Source of the DNA: Setomelanomma holmii
Taxonomy: Eukaryota > Ascomycota > Dothideomycetes > Pleosporales > Phaeosphaeriaceae
NCBI GenBank assembly: GCA_010015745.1
Contig: ML978212.1
Span: forward strand, 124,001-188,000
DNA length: 64,000 nucleotides
Direction: 5' to 3'
Position 1 is the first letter of the stretch. The number at the start of each line of letters is the position of its first letter. The notes beneath the pieces were generated by a model. That model worked only from the letters and a program-made list of their open reading frames with translations. It was not told the DNA's origin and did no database searches. The position numbers were made by a program, and so were the translations under genes. This document shows, piece after piece, positions 43,294 through 54,426 of the stretch.

Positions 43294-44347
43294 TTACTGG
43301 CCCGCCGAGTAATTGAATAGTGGAGCAAACTTTATTTTCTTGCGACTGCTCTCAATGCCCTGGAAGGCCGGTTGGAGCGAAGTGAAATCGGGCTGCCAGA
43401 GACGGTGGAAGGTACAATCCAGTGACACAGTTCTTACCCGTGTAATGAATTGGCCGGCCTGATGGCGCTTCGCGACTCGTCCCGGCAGCGCAACCGTCTC
43501 AATGACCACTACAGCTATCGACTCATCTACTGAACTTCGCTCAGTTGACCCTTGAGATGGAGCAAGGATGGTTCCGCACCTGTACAGCACCAATATAAGT
43601 CTCCTTCCCGCGTATGACACACGGAGATTGCCACGTGATATGCCATCGCTCTGTTCGCTAGTCGTTCTATGAACGTTTCCATCCGTGGTCCCGGCCCGTT
43701 TCCGTCCGAGAGTATCTCCATTATACAATGGGATAGCCCTGTAAAACGACTGTTAGATAGTCCTCATGCATGTCGATCGCTTAAAACCGACATACAAGGA
43801 AGGTACTCCGAATACTGCTCAGGATTGGCATATGCCCTTTGGTAGCCGGCTGCTGTCATCACAAAGTGCGACATAACCTGACAGAAATAGAGGAGTCTCG
43901 TGGAGTAAAGGCCGAAAGTCGCACCGCGGCTAGTTAGATCATCCTTCATGTCGACAGCAATCGCATCTGAAGTGACGGACTTGTGCTCACGTGCGAATTG
44001 CAGCCAGCCCAGGACCTCATCAATCAAGCTGTTAGATTTGACAAGCTTGGTGGCATACTTGGCGGGAATGATGATGCGTGAGACCCCGCGATTATGGAGG
44101 TGTTGTTATAAACGAATTTGCCGAAAGTCTTTGGTCTCCACGAAGATGGAGCGACAAGTAATGCTTATAGCAGAAGCGTGGGGCCTCAGAATCGGCGTTA
44201 CGAAAGTGATGTATGCGCTCTTGCCAAAGGCAGGGACGAAAGCTTTGTCATATCGAAACTTGTCCCTAAATGCTCGCACACCATAAGGCAGATCTCCTTA
44301 GGCAGGTCGAGGAAGCGAAAGATGCCTGGCGTGTTCGCGGGCGACAT
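43294..44347 (-). pseudogene. Second F-box-like gene, broken
   Basis: Start at 44347 reads MSPANTPGIFRFLDLPKEICLMVCEHLG, an F-box-like beginning, then loses frame near 44252-44266. The neighbouring frame continues FRYDKAFVPAFGKSAYITFV and SISITCRSIFVETKDFRQIRL-like text to a TAA at 44106-44108. The same frame then resumes with GVSRIIIPAKYATKLVKSN and goes on through LGWLQFAREHKSVTSDAIAV and YSEYLP. An intron (GTATGT..TTTTACAG, about 43740-43790) leads into MEILSDGNGPGPRMETFIER and a TAG at 43527-43529. The last part (VDESIAVVVIETVALPGR to the stop at 43294) is again in another frame. At least four defects are therefore present. Confidence 0.68.
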
Positions 44348-45003
44348 GACTGTTGGTGGTGCTTTCTGATTAGTCGTTTCGGGCGCTGTCGGAAACGGAT
44401 TGAGGTGATTTCAAGGTGAAATTGGTGAAGGCTATGACATGATGAGAGCTCGCCAAGACCTGGCTCCACTTACCGCTCACTCCAAGGATTCCGTATACTG
44501 TCTCAAGGTCTAGTTCTAGGAGATTTCTGGATGTCGGAGTGTACTGAGTATCTTGCGATTCACACGCGATTAGAGTTCTTGCTTAAGCCAGTCGACCGGT
44601 CACTTAGTATGATACCTTCATGTGAAAAGAGAATGCTAATTTGAAGGAATGATAAGTAACACTTGCCCAATCCAGACCAACCCGGATATCAATATCAATT
44701 CCTTCTCCACTTCTATGAACAGTGCCAGCGCAAATTGGCTTGGAACCAAATAAAGAGTTCATGGGCACTTAATGACCATACGTAGGGATATCGTTCGCTT
44801 TCGTCCATTAACGTTGCTGTCGTAGCACATACCCTCCGCCCATCGTACTTCATTGCTCGTATAACGTTCCCAAGCTGTGCGAGCCGCTATCCTTGATCCA
44901 GTCGTTCTTGTGTCGTGTCCAACAGCTCCAATCCGGTCGTTCCGAGCTGCTTCTTGCTGGTCTAGGAACGGCACTGTCAGAAACGTCTTCCCGCGTTGCT
45001 CGC
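44348..45003. other. Spacer, accessory region to YOP1
   Basis: No gene is supported. It marks the boundary between broken accessory genes on the left and intact core genes on the right. Confidence 0.45.
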
Positions 45004-45795
45004 TTAAGAGGCATGGGGCTTGCCAGCAGAGTCGGCTGCGGCGCGGAGGTTGGCAGCCGTGGAGCCGGACTCCGAGAAGTAGCGGGAGAAGACTGGCTGG
45101 ATGAAGGAGCGGAAGATGATCTGAGCACCGCTGTATATTGTCAGCACGCTACAAAGGACGTTGGAATATAAAAAGCTTACGCAGTCTGGGGAAGAGCCAT
45201 CCAAAGGACAAGGACGAACTTGAAGGTGTAGTAGAATGCTTTGGAGAGTCAGTTCTGTTATCTCTTACGATACGTGGACGGCACTTACGGAACCAGTAGA
45301 CAGCGCTGACAGCGCTCTCAAAGACGGTCAAGAAGGCATAGACGACCCAGTATGTGAGCCACTATGACTAGATTAGCACATCTTCAAATAGTGGTCATGG
45401 AACCTTATCACGCACTTGGGTGTCATCGACCTTGCTAGCACTGAACAAGGCGTTCAGCGAGTAGTAGCTGGGAATAACGAAGCCGGCAATGTTGACAAGG
45501 AATTCGCCAGCAATGTTGAAAAAGATGAGGAAGAAGTAAAGGCCGGCGAGACCGAGAATGGCGTAGACCTTGGGAACGGAGGTCTGCTTCTCAAAGTTGT
45601 TGAGAGCGGGGTACTTGGACAGCTAACACACGACATTGTCAGCACCACAGCTCATAACAACAACTATGTAACCTCATGTTCAAGGTCAAAGAAGAATAAA
45701 ACCCCTTCATGACCATTGCACCCGTGTGGGAGTAGTGTTCTTACCTCCTTGTCCAGCTGCGAGAGGGTCGCTTGGGCTCGTTCTTGGGCAGACAT
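45004..45795 (-). CDS. YOP1: ER membrane-shaping protein Yop1 (DP1/REEP family)
   Basis: Wedge-type membrane protein that bends the ER into tubules together with reticulons. Five inferred exons are 45795-45745, 45622-45416, 45361-45289, 45238-45181 and 45130-45004, 171 residues, the family's usual size. The start MSAQERAQATLSQLDKE is followed by LSKYPALNNFEKQT, two hydrophobic hairpins (YAILGLAGLYFFLIFFNIAG and the region around YWVVYAFLTVFESAVS with FYYTFKFVLVLWMALPQTAGA), then the conserved IIFRSFIQPVFSRYF amphipathic helix and a short hydrophilic tail. All five exons keep frame and the introns are short with good branch sites. It is divergent from the RFX gene. Confidence 0.93.
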
Positions 45796-46579
45796 TGTGA
45801 AATTTGTTGGAGGCTGAATGCGATGTGCAGATGATATGGATGCGATAGAGGGCTCGTGCGAGTGGTTATACAGAGCGCGCTGGGGATGTTTTGTGGAGGA
45901 GTGAGGATAATGGAGGAGCGATTGTGGGCAGGAAGCGGGCTGTGACGTATCAAGCTAGAGATGACGCACCCTGGCTTTCACGAGCCAGACAGGCGCCCAG
46001 CAGCTGCAGCAGCGCCACGCAGTCGCGCATGTGTGCACGAAGCGTCGCAAGAGCGACAGGTAAGCACGCGTTGCATGCTTCGCTTCACTTAAAGAATTAC
46101 GTCTCAAACAATGTGAGACGCTTGGGGATATCTGAAAGTCGCTGCATCACTATCGAGATTGAGATGAAGCGCACGTGACCCAGCCGCGCACGGCCGGCGG
46201 GCGATCACTCCGTTGCTCAGACGAAATCAACACAACAAACACTCGGCTTCTCGACATCGACACCTACATTGAGGGCCACCACGCCGCGCCCGTCGCCTTT
46301 CTTGGACCATAATATCATTCGCTCAGCATCTTACCAACAGAGCTCGACTTGTGTGCGCATCTCTTCAGGTTCCATTCGAATCGGTACCAAACAACAATTC
46401 CCCGGAAACCGGCTTTGACTCGGCGTAACCTCTACACATATTCTAAAAGAAAGGAGCTGCACACACCAAGATTTACGCCTTCCCTAAGCTCTACGCAGCA
46501 GCTCGTGGTCGTAGACCTCATTGTATAGCTCGTTGCTATACCCTTGTTTTGGTGTAAACAGACAGCCAACCTACACGCA
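45796..46579. other. Bidirectional promoter region, YOP1 and RFX genes
   Basis: No gene is present. The two genes start at the ends and point outwards, so both promoters lie here. Confidence 0.55.
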
Positions 46580-49197
46580 ATGGCCACGGATATCCGCCGT
46601 TCGCGCTCCAACACATCGATGTCAACCAGAAGTAACCGGCCGTTATCGCGCGCCTCTACTACGAGCGTGCATTCGTTCGAGCAGTTCCAGCCGCAGCCTC
46701 AGCAACCGCGACAGCCCCAATACGCCCAACCGCCGCACTACAACACACCTTTCACTAGCGAACCCCTACAACCCGCCCTGCTGCAGGCCGCTCAGCATGT
46801 TAGCGCGCAGGACAACCTCATGAATATGTCACTCGAGAGCGTGCAGCAGTATTTGGGCTATGCATCCGAGTCCACGCCTCAACCGACTCAACCAAACGGC
46901 ATTCCCGCACAACAGCACATGGACGCCCACCCATACCATACCTCCATGGCGCCACAAACACAGCAGCACTTCATGGCGCCACCGATGGACGCCGAGGAGA
47001 AGAAGAAAAAGACCTCAGCGTCGGGCAGCGCAACAAACGACAAGGAGCTTAGGCAATTATTGGCGCAAAATGAGAATCGCAATCTGAAGGACGTAGCCGC
47101 GGAGGTCATCCAGAACGATAGGACGTCAAAGGCGGAAAAGTCCAAGCAACTGTTTGCTATGTTATGGTACGCTTGTTCTTGTTATGGCTTGTTGGCCTGC
47201 TAACATCTTTAGGCTGCGCTCCGTCTGTCGTACCGCCAAAACATCGGTCCCACGCAATCGTGTTTACTCCAAGTATGCAGAGCGCTGCGGTACCGACCGA
47301 GTCATTCCTTTGAACCCTGCTTCTTTTGGAAAACTCGTGCGCGTGATTTTCCCGGGCATCCAAACTCGACGGCTTGGTGTTCGCGGCGAATCGAAGTACC
47401 ACTACGTCGACTTGGCTCTCATCAACGACAGCGACGACGGGGAGGACTCGCGGCGACCAAGCACCAGCGGTGCTATGGCACACCACGCGATGAAGCGACA
47501 GCCCTCTGCAGGACCCAAGCTAGACTTCAAGTAATTTTTCCTCAAGCTCATTCGACGAGGTGTACGCTGACCCGTTCTAGTGCCATCCCACGGCTTCCTG
47601 CAGACAGCGCCCAGTTTCCACCACGAGACAACGCGATAGAGTCGACGAACGCCCACTATGCGCCAACATCCTCGAAGGGCATACTCTACACCGACATTTA
47701 TTCGCAGCAGTACCGCTCCACGAATGCTCGCACTAAGACCTCGTACGACCACGAGCTCAAATTTCCAACGCCAGATATTCTCGAGGCCCCAGATGGTCTA
47801 GAGATCGAGCTGCCTGACATTGCGCCATATCTGCCGGCGCGAACAGACCCAGATTCAGCGCAAAATCTGGTAGCCATGTACCGCTCACACGTCACTTCAC
47901 TGGTGGATGCAGTCCGGTACTGTAAGGAAAAGCAGTTCTTCCGATTGTTTGGCACTTTCCACGGCACCTTGACTGTGCCTGTACAAAAATTGTTCTCCGC
48001 CCCCGAGCTGGCACCATGGATCCGGGAATGCGACTGGATGATGTATCAGAAGATGATCCGCAACGTTTCGCAACTTACTTTGCAAGTGGCACCACCACCA
48101 GTCCTTCGATTTCTCGACAATGTGGCCAAGACACTACACCCACACATCAACGCCAAGTTCGCACAGCTTCCTATGCACGTGCTGGAGGCGAAGCTGGAGC
48201 CTGCTACGCTCTTTGCCCACCTGTTGCGACAGATGTTGCGCGTCAACTCAACAGCACATGCCGCCGCTGTATTGCTGACGGCGGACTCCCACCGTGCTCA
48301 GATGTTCGCTGACTGGGTGGAGTATGTCAACTTGAAGCGCATCATCGCCAACGAGCTGCCAAGCTCATGCAACCACGAAGAGGTATACAACATTATGACG
48401 CATGAAATTCGATCGATACTGGGACCTTTGCCACAGGATATACAACTAAGCTCAGGCGCCATCCATCACGCAACGCATCCAGATCCTCCTGCGGATCCGT
48501 CCGAGTCGGTAATAGACCGCATTGCCGCCTTCCTGACACGGTTGCCCTCACGCTTCCCTGACGGCTCGGCTAGGACCATGTTGCACTGCGTGAGTGCGCT
48601 CAGCTCGGCAGCACTTCGTGAGATCACTGTCGAGAACGGCCTAAGCTTTCAAGGGTGGTGGCTCACCAAAGTCTTCGTGGACGAGATGGCGCAATGGCTG
48701 GCATCGCTAGGTGGCTTCCTTGGCCATGTTGCGCCGGATTGGCAATCGCCCACACTCTCCCCAGTCATGGACACAACAATGAATGCCGGCATGACCAATG
48801 GTGGCAGTGGAAGCAACAACGAGAGCCGCTACAGCAGCATAGATGCCGACTTCGACCCCAATCAGTCCTTCATGTCAGCGACGAGCAATACTCAGATGCC
48901 GGACGCTAATACGACTCACGATGGTAAGTTCTCCCATACATGTGTCCAGGATCATGGTGGTTAACTAACACAAGATCATCAGTCAACGCTCGAAGCTTTG
49001 CTCAACAGTCACAATACGATATGAGCTTCAGCTACGAGATGGACATACACACGTCACAACAAGAGCCGAACCACGACGATAGCGGCATCGGCCTCCTGGA
49101 GGATGGTCTCGATGCCGGATTCGCGTCCAAGATGCAACAAACACTCAAATCGCATCTCGCTCAAGGGCCTCCACCTATGCCCCAGGGCGTGAGCTAG
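46580..49197 (+). CDS. RFX1: RFX-family transcription factor (Crt1/Rfx1 type)
   Basis: DNA-binding regulator; fungal members repress DNA-damage genes or control cell-cycle, morphogenesis and development. Exons 46580-47166, 47213-47530, 47581-48923 and 48983-49197 give 820 residues. The first 180 residues are Gln/Pro/Ser-rich. The RFX winged-helix domain spans about 185-275, crossing the first intron: LFAMLWLRSVCRTAKTSVPR, then VYSKYAERCGTDRVIPLNPA, SFGKLVRVIFPGIQTRRLG and RGESKYHYV. A long conserved helical region (about 380-700) with YCKEKQFFRLFGTFHGTL, APWIRECDWMMYQKMIRNV and ENGLSFQGWWLTKVFVDEM follows, as in fungal RFX proteins. The ATG at 46580 (MATDIRRSRSN) is chosen; another in-frame ATG lies 12 codons upstream at 46544. 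Confidence 0.93.
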
Positions 49198-49938
49198 AGC
49201 CGTGAAGTCATCCGTTAGAGGATACCGGCTCTGTCGTCGTACGTCACTCGTTGGCTCATACGATCCACGGGCTGCTCGACTCTTTACGCGCTACGATGTC
49301 TCCGAAGTTACGACCCTACTAAAAGCGGCTGGACCTGGAGATGACTTTTTTATACCCCTTAATTTTGTATATGTTCGCTTACTGGATGTCAGCCTCTCGT
49401 TCTTCGGCTGGCAGCCAGCTGCAATCATCGATGATTGCACGCTCAGTCATGCCATGTCACACCGCTTTCTGGCGTCGGTGGTTGTCGATCCATCATATGG
49501 TCTGAAACTTGGCCGGCTGTTTTGTCTATTTGCTTGAGCATGTGTCTTATGTTTCAACCTTGGCTGAAGGCATAGCATCGGCAGCGCGCAATGCGGTGCT
49601 GACCAACTTTTGTCACTAGATGGTGTTATCAACTCCTTGGATAGAAATCGCATCATCTTACTTTGACGTACTCTTTCCCTTACATTCTGTCTTTCTGACT
49701 ATCGCAACAGCGACATCTTATTGGGAGATCGCCGACTACCTGGGTGGGCATTTGAGCACATTAATACGCGAACTGTAGGTTTTGGAGAATCGCGCCAAGT
49801 AAGAAGCGTGGGCTTGTACAAAACACGGAGGTCGCACAAACCAAAAGCAGAATGTGCTCCTACGCATAAAGGACAGCGAACGCACCGCATTGAGTCTTCT
49901 TTTTTTTCGCCTATGCAGATGAGAGGCACGATGCTGTG
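49198..49938. other. RFX 3' region and possible upstream exon
   Basis: Contains the RFX 3' UTR. A strong acceptor-like sequence (TTTTTTTTCGCCTATGCAG) ends at about 49918, and a donor-like GTAAGAAG lies at about 49799, so an upstream exon of the next gene may end there; no exon frame could be linked with confidence. Confidence 0.35.
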
Positions 49939-50256
49939 ATGACGGAGATGTGGGCCCGCATTGCGAATTTGCATCTCTCCGAGGACAACCGCATCAAGAT
50001 CGGTATTCGGGTACGCCAAGATGTGCACTGGGCCAACTTCTTCGACTCTCTGGATATCGATGTGCCTGCGCTGAAGAACGCAGCTGGTAGCGTGGAGGTG
50101 TCGGTGGTCATCGAGTGGGAAGCCAAGGATGAGATGGAGGAGGCAGAGGATGCCGAGGAGGTGTTTGATGATGAAAAGATCGACGTTGAAGGTTCGTCCG
50201 AGGTTGATATGATTCAGGATTGGGCTGTTGCGTCATTCGGAGAGCTGTTTGTCTGA
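49939..50256 (+). CDS. Acidic hypothetical protein or last exon
   Basis: Frame of 105 residues from the ATG at 49939 (MTEMWARIANLHLSEDNRI). The first half looks globular (IKIGIRVRQDVHWANFFDS, LDIDVPALKNAAGSVEVSVV) and the rest is very acidic (EEAEDAEEVFDDEKIDVE), ending ASFGELFV. The amino-acid pattern is clearly protein-like. The good acceptor at about 49918 suggests that this may be the last exon of a longer gene whose earlier exons were not found; the frame is open upstream to about 49892. No family is recognised. Confidence 0.5.
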   Translation: MTEMWARIANLHLSEDNRIKIGIRVRQDVHWANFFDSLDIDVPALKNAAGSVEVSVVIEWEAKDEMEEAEDAEEVFDDEKIDVEGSSEVDMIQDWAVASFGELFV

Positions 50257-50909
50257 GTGCAGGAGCTTCAACTCGATGTATTCGTGATTCATTCTCCAAT
50301 ATCATCGTCCCCAGGATGAGCAATCTTGGATTTCGCAACTCTTCATGCCTTTTCAAAACATGCTAAGCTCTGTACCCGTCTGCCTCCGCACATAGTCATA
50401 GCATAATGAGACGTTTACTGTTCGAATGCGGATATGTCCTTGGTGTGTTCTTGCACATTCATAGCTGGCCCGTAGAATACTAAGTCCTTTTGCTGTAGCT
50501 CTTGCAAAAATTGCCAGTCGCGATGTTGAGGCCATTTACAGCGAGTGCTCGCCGGTCTTTTGGTCGCACCACGTCATCCGAGTGGTTGATGGATTGGGAC
50601 CACGTTACGCTAGTGTCCGCTGGCATCTTAGGGCCCAGAAAGTGGAGTGTATTGCATAGTACTTTGGAAACCGAATAAAGGTGCACATCGGTGTACCACG
50701 GAGCAACGGATGTGCGATGTCAGTGACCTTATGCTGGGAAAATATATAAGGCGTGCCTTTCTGTCCTTCTATACGATTGTACCCGCACACAGAACACCCT
50801 ACCCTTAGTCTCGGATCCTCGAATCCTCGAATACTCGAATATTGCTGAAGGCCGTCGACGGAGATTGATTGAAGGCGAGCACCACCATGCCAAGCGATAC
50901 TGCCAATAT
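50257..50909. other. Spacer with TATA promoter
   Basis: No gene is supported. The right end carries the TATA box and leader of the 2EXR-type gene. Confidence 0.45.
50743..50749 (+). promoter_or_regulatory. TATA box of the 2EXR-type gene
   Basis: TATATAA within GAAAATATATAAGGCG lies 161 bases before the ATG at 50910. A leader with tandem CGAATCCTCGAATACTCGAA follows at about 50819-50840. Confidence 0.55.
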
Positions 50910-51467
50910 ATGTCAGCCAAGATACACCCATTTCAAGATGCTGACCATGCTCAGGTAGAGCTGCGAGGCTTCATGAAGCTTCCGACTGAGCTACGTTTCG
51001 AAGACTACATATATTCCGCACTCATAACGAGGAAACATCATACCGTTGTTCTCAAAGTGTTGCCAAACGAGCTCAGCTTCGAGGTCGTACTCCAGTCGTC
51101 CAACGTCCAGCTTCTCGCGACATGCAAGAAAATCTACGAGGAAGCGAATTACACGTTTCGCACTGCGATACAAGAGATCATCCAATCTCCGGCTCGTATC
51201 GTTGCTTGCACCTCTTTGGCCGTGTCAGACTACCTCATGGATGGTGTCTTGAATGCTTTGATCAAGAGAATTGCAGAAGCTGATAGGATACTAGAGACAG
51301 GCCAGCAGCCTACCCTTGAGATAGTCCTGGCAGCTACGTATCTTCAGAAATACTGCCGTTCCCAAAGGGCCCGTGCGATCTTGGGCACCTTTATCATGCG
51401 GGCAACGCTCCACGCTCGCTTCGATCAAGGGCACGCACCAGTTGTTGTTTTGGATACATATACCTGA
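50910..51467 (+). CDS. 2EXR-type small fungal protein
   Basis: Single-exon frame of 185 residues starting MSAKIHPFQDADHAQVEL. It has FMKLPTELRFEDYIYSAL, which follows the LPxELR..IY pattern of fungal 2EXR/F-box-like proteins, then ELSFEVVLQSSNVQLLATCK and KIYEEANYTF, the second typical element of this group, and a helical C-terminus (LEIVLAATYLQKYCRSQRA). The function of this expanded lineage-specific family is unknown; some members may act like F-box receptors. The ATG at 50910 is used because upstream in-frame codons lack an ATG. It is intact and has a TATA box, although related genes in the 34-44 kb stretch are broken. Confidence 0.62.
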   Translation: MSAKIHPFQDADHAQVELRGFMKLPTELRFEDYIYSALITRKHHTVVLKVLPNELSFEVVLQSSNVQLLATCKKIYEEANYTFRTAIQEIIQSPARIVACTSLAVSDYLMDGVLNALIKRIAEADRILETGQQPTLEIVLAATYLQKYCRSQRARAILGTFIMRATLHARFDQGHAPVVVLDTYT

Positions 51468-53155
51468 CCTCGGACAGTCCTCAGCACTGGGGACGATCTG
51501 AGCAGTGTCATCTTTTTCACTTATACCTGGAACCATGAAATGAAGCTCGCCATAGAGTGCTCACTCAGACAAAGGTACTGGTCCCTCTATTTGGTGGCAA
51601 GAGTCACGAAGAAGAGTCGCTCATGATTGAGGCTTTCAACAGGCGGTAGGGGCCTAATCGTCCCAACGAGATTGTTGAGATTGTTGTGGATCATGACGGG
51701 TATCAGGAGTGTTGGCAACAGGGCGTCGTTGGTGCAAGTCGCGTCAGTGTACCATGAGGCGGAAAATCCTAACGTGGTACGGACCACGAAGTCTGGCAAG
51801 TCTGGCAGAGTGTATGTCCAGCAGAAGCTTAAGGGTTGCGAATATCTCACTTGTCGACTCCGTTGGGATACTGTTAAAGGCTTTCGCGTATGCTATATGA
51901 GTCAGTGACAAGCTTGTAAGGGTGGGAGGGCTTCATAGTATCTATATTCTCTTTCATTCATCTCCCTAGAACTGCGCATATACCTTCGCGCAGCCCTGAT
52001 CGAGACAAACAGAACGCGGGCTAAGCTGCCCGGACTGCCGCATTTGGAAAAGACGAGGGGCTAACCGCGTGTCAAAACATGACCATTATGATTTCGAAAC
52101 TTCTGTACATCATTGCACACCTTAAAAATGTTGTTGATAGAAGATTCGACGCACACGAGTGCTTCGTGACTTCCAGCTTCCGCTAGCGCCATGCTCATTT
52201 GGGCTTAGTCGGTTGACGCTCATAGGGGCTTTCCATCACGGCTCTTCCATCACATCCACGTCTACTCCACATCTTCTACGATGTAGCAACGAGCTCGTCG
52301 AATGCTTCTTCTATTCTCTCAAGCTTTTGAGACCCTCTTTAAGAGGCCAATGGCCCTGCTTACCCGAAGGGCAGTGACGCGTCGTTCACGGCGGGCATCA
52401 TCCATCGCGATCGAGGTGCAGCACATCGTGAACGTCACAAGATAATCAACAGGTCGAACGCGTTCGAGCTGAGACATTGCCTCAAACCACTGCTTCTATG
52501 GACCAGCGACAATGCACTTGTGCCCGACACCAAGTGGTCGTGCCCAACGTTGAAGCAGGCAGGACTCGGCTGCGCCAATCAGACGCGCGACAAGGCGCCA
52601 TCCGCATCCTACGCGATGGTCCTCCATCTTACTGCGCCCACTATCGAACTTAGTCGATTCTACCACACTCCAGGATCTCACGATACCGCTTGCTGGGCGA
52701 ATCAGCAAGTTTATCGTGCTCCATATCTTAATCGCGACACCGTGGCGTATATTGAGGTAGCCGCATCTGATCGCCGTTCTAAAGTAGCGAGTAGGGTTCA
52801 CCCCCCAGAATGGACACCGTAGTCGCGCTTTGCCTGATTGCTGAGGTCACCGGTTGCCTAATTTCGAGCCGCCGATTCGTGCAATCGGTAGAGCGTCCTA
52901 TTTACTCTTCATCCCGCTCATTCAAAGACTACATTAATTGCAGATCGCGTCTATCACATATCACTGATCTCGTGACATAGCCTTACACCATCTGGGGCCA
53001 TCCATGTGGAGGAATCGCGTAGCTGTCCATGTACGCAACCTCCCGGTGAGCTACCCATGCTGTTCCCAAGAATGTCCTCATGCTAACTCTTTAGATCGCC
53101 GCATCCATTGTCTTCATTGATCACGATGCCATTTGTCGATTTCTAGTCCTCCGAT
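51468..53155. other. Gene-poor stretch
   Basis: About 1.7 kb without a supported gene. A minus-strand frame at 51587-51850 (containing GFSASWYTDATCTNDALL) is protein-like but lacks a start and a recognised family, so it may be a gene fragment. The rest is non-coding by eye. Confidence 0.4.
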
Positions 53156-54426
53156 ATGATTAGCGACGCGAGATCCCGTCCGCACAGATTGCCCATTGAA
53201 AGGGTTAAACAGCCGAGCGAAGAAAAGCCACCCTGGAGCGGTATTGAGTTCACCTTCCCTGTCGGCTCCGATGATTTGTCCGATGCGCTCAGAAGCAGGT
53301 ATCCTAAAGGCACTACGCTTCGCGAACGGAAGCATATGGCTGCGATAGAGTTCCTACAGAATGAACTGCGTCAAATGCAATCAGCACAGCCTTGTTTTAA
53401 TGCCACTGATCTTGAGGATTCTGCCACTTCGAAATCTTCTAGCCCTGACAGCGATGGCAACGAAGTTCGGAGTCGGCTATGGAGCGAAACCACGTCTTGT
53501 GATGTAATTGTCACCAATGGAACAGCGAGATCTCCCTCGAATGTCGTTCAAGGCTCAGATGTGTATTCCGGAAACACAATTATAGACTCAACACCGTCCT
53601 CAGCTCACAAACTCGGTCATCAGATTGTCTTCAGTGTTGCGAATGGTCGCCAACAGCAACCTAGGACCAGGCGACGAATGACCAAGGAAGAGAAGCTAGC
53701 TTACAAGAAGACTCGAGAGCGGAAAGCATGTGCAGCTTGTCGTCGTCAAAAGGCAAAGGTTAGCAATTATGGCATGAGTCTTTTATGCACTGAACTCACA
53801 TCGCTGTCGACAGTGCACTCACGGGGACAATGTCAACGAGGAACAGCCACGTCAAGGGACAGACGTGAAAAGACCTAAAAGGTACGTTTGCGTTCATGAT
53901 GTGAATGATGTTGACTTGGACCATCAGACAGCATTCGCTTGATGCCGGCATCGGCCATCTCCAAGGCCAGAAACTGTCGACGAAGAATGGCGAGGAGGAT
54001 GAATTCGCACTGAATCGCCGTATCTCCACGAACTTGCACGAAGAAAGCCGCATACAGGTACATACCGCTCCTGCCACGACCGAACCTCTCGGTGACAACA
54101 CGCCGTATGGTCAAGGCTCAGCACAAAATGAGATACCGCGGTACGTACAAAGTCCAGTCGTGTCAGACCAGTATGGAGTTCCTGTCACAACCCAGTCTGG
54201 ATCGTCGTGGCCAGGATTCTATGCTCCGCATGCACCAGATGTTTTTGGACCAGATTTCACCCAACTACAACAATCGAGCAGCGTACATAGCTCCCACTCA
54301 ATGCCTCCACTGGACAATGTCTCTCCGTTGGACGCTTCGTACCCCTCCACTTTTGCGGATTATATCCAAGGACCATGGACAGAACCTCAGGAAATCCGGG
54401 AGCCTGGCACGGAACCCAACGGATGA
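53156..54426 (+). CDS. Putative transcription regulator with a half zinc-cluster motif
   Basis: The inferred exons are 53156-53758, 53814-53881 and 53928-54426, 389 residues. The N-terminal 150 residues are Ser/Asp-rich with a charged helix (LRERKHMAAIEFLQNELRQM). Near residue 190 a basic stretch (RTRRRMTKEEKLAYKKTRER) leads into KACAACRRQKAKCTHGDN, where the first intron splits Lys and Cys. This matches the first half, CxxCx6C, of a Zn(II)2Cys6 cluster; the second CxxC half is missing, as in some fungal regulators with a truncated finger. The C-terminal 170 residues are Gln/Ser/Pro/Tyr-rich (SSWPGFYAPHAPDVFGPDF), like an activation region, ending EPGTEPNG. Nuclear DNA binding is inferred. 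Both introns keep frame and place the third Cys exactly, which supports the model. Confidence 0.68.

Noticed and set aside
37155..44347. A variant genetic code with TGA read as Trp
   Set aside because: Intact core genes here end in TGA (acireductone dioxygenase, GDP-mannose transporter) and use TGG for Trp; the broken genes also contain TAA, TAG and frameshifts.
49202..49537. A 111-codon plus-strand frame just after the RFX stop
   Set aside because: It begins within the RFX 3' UTR, has no domain and no ATG context, and is not linked to the RFX exons.
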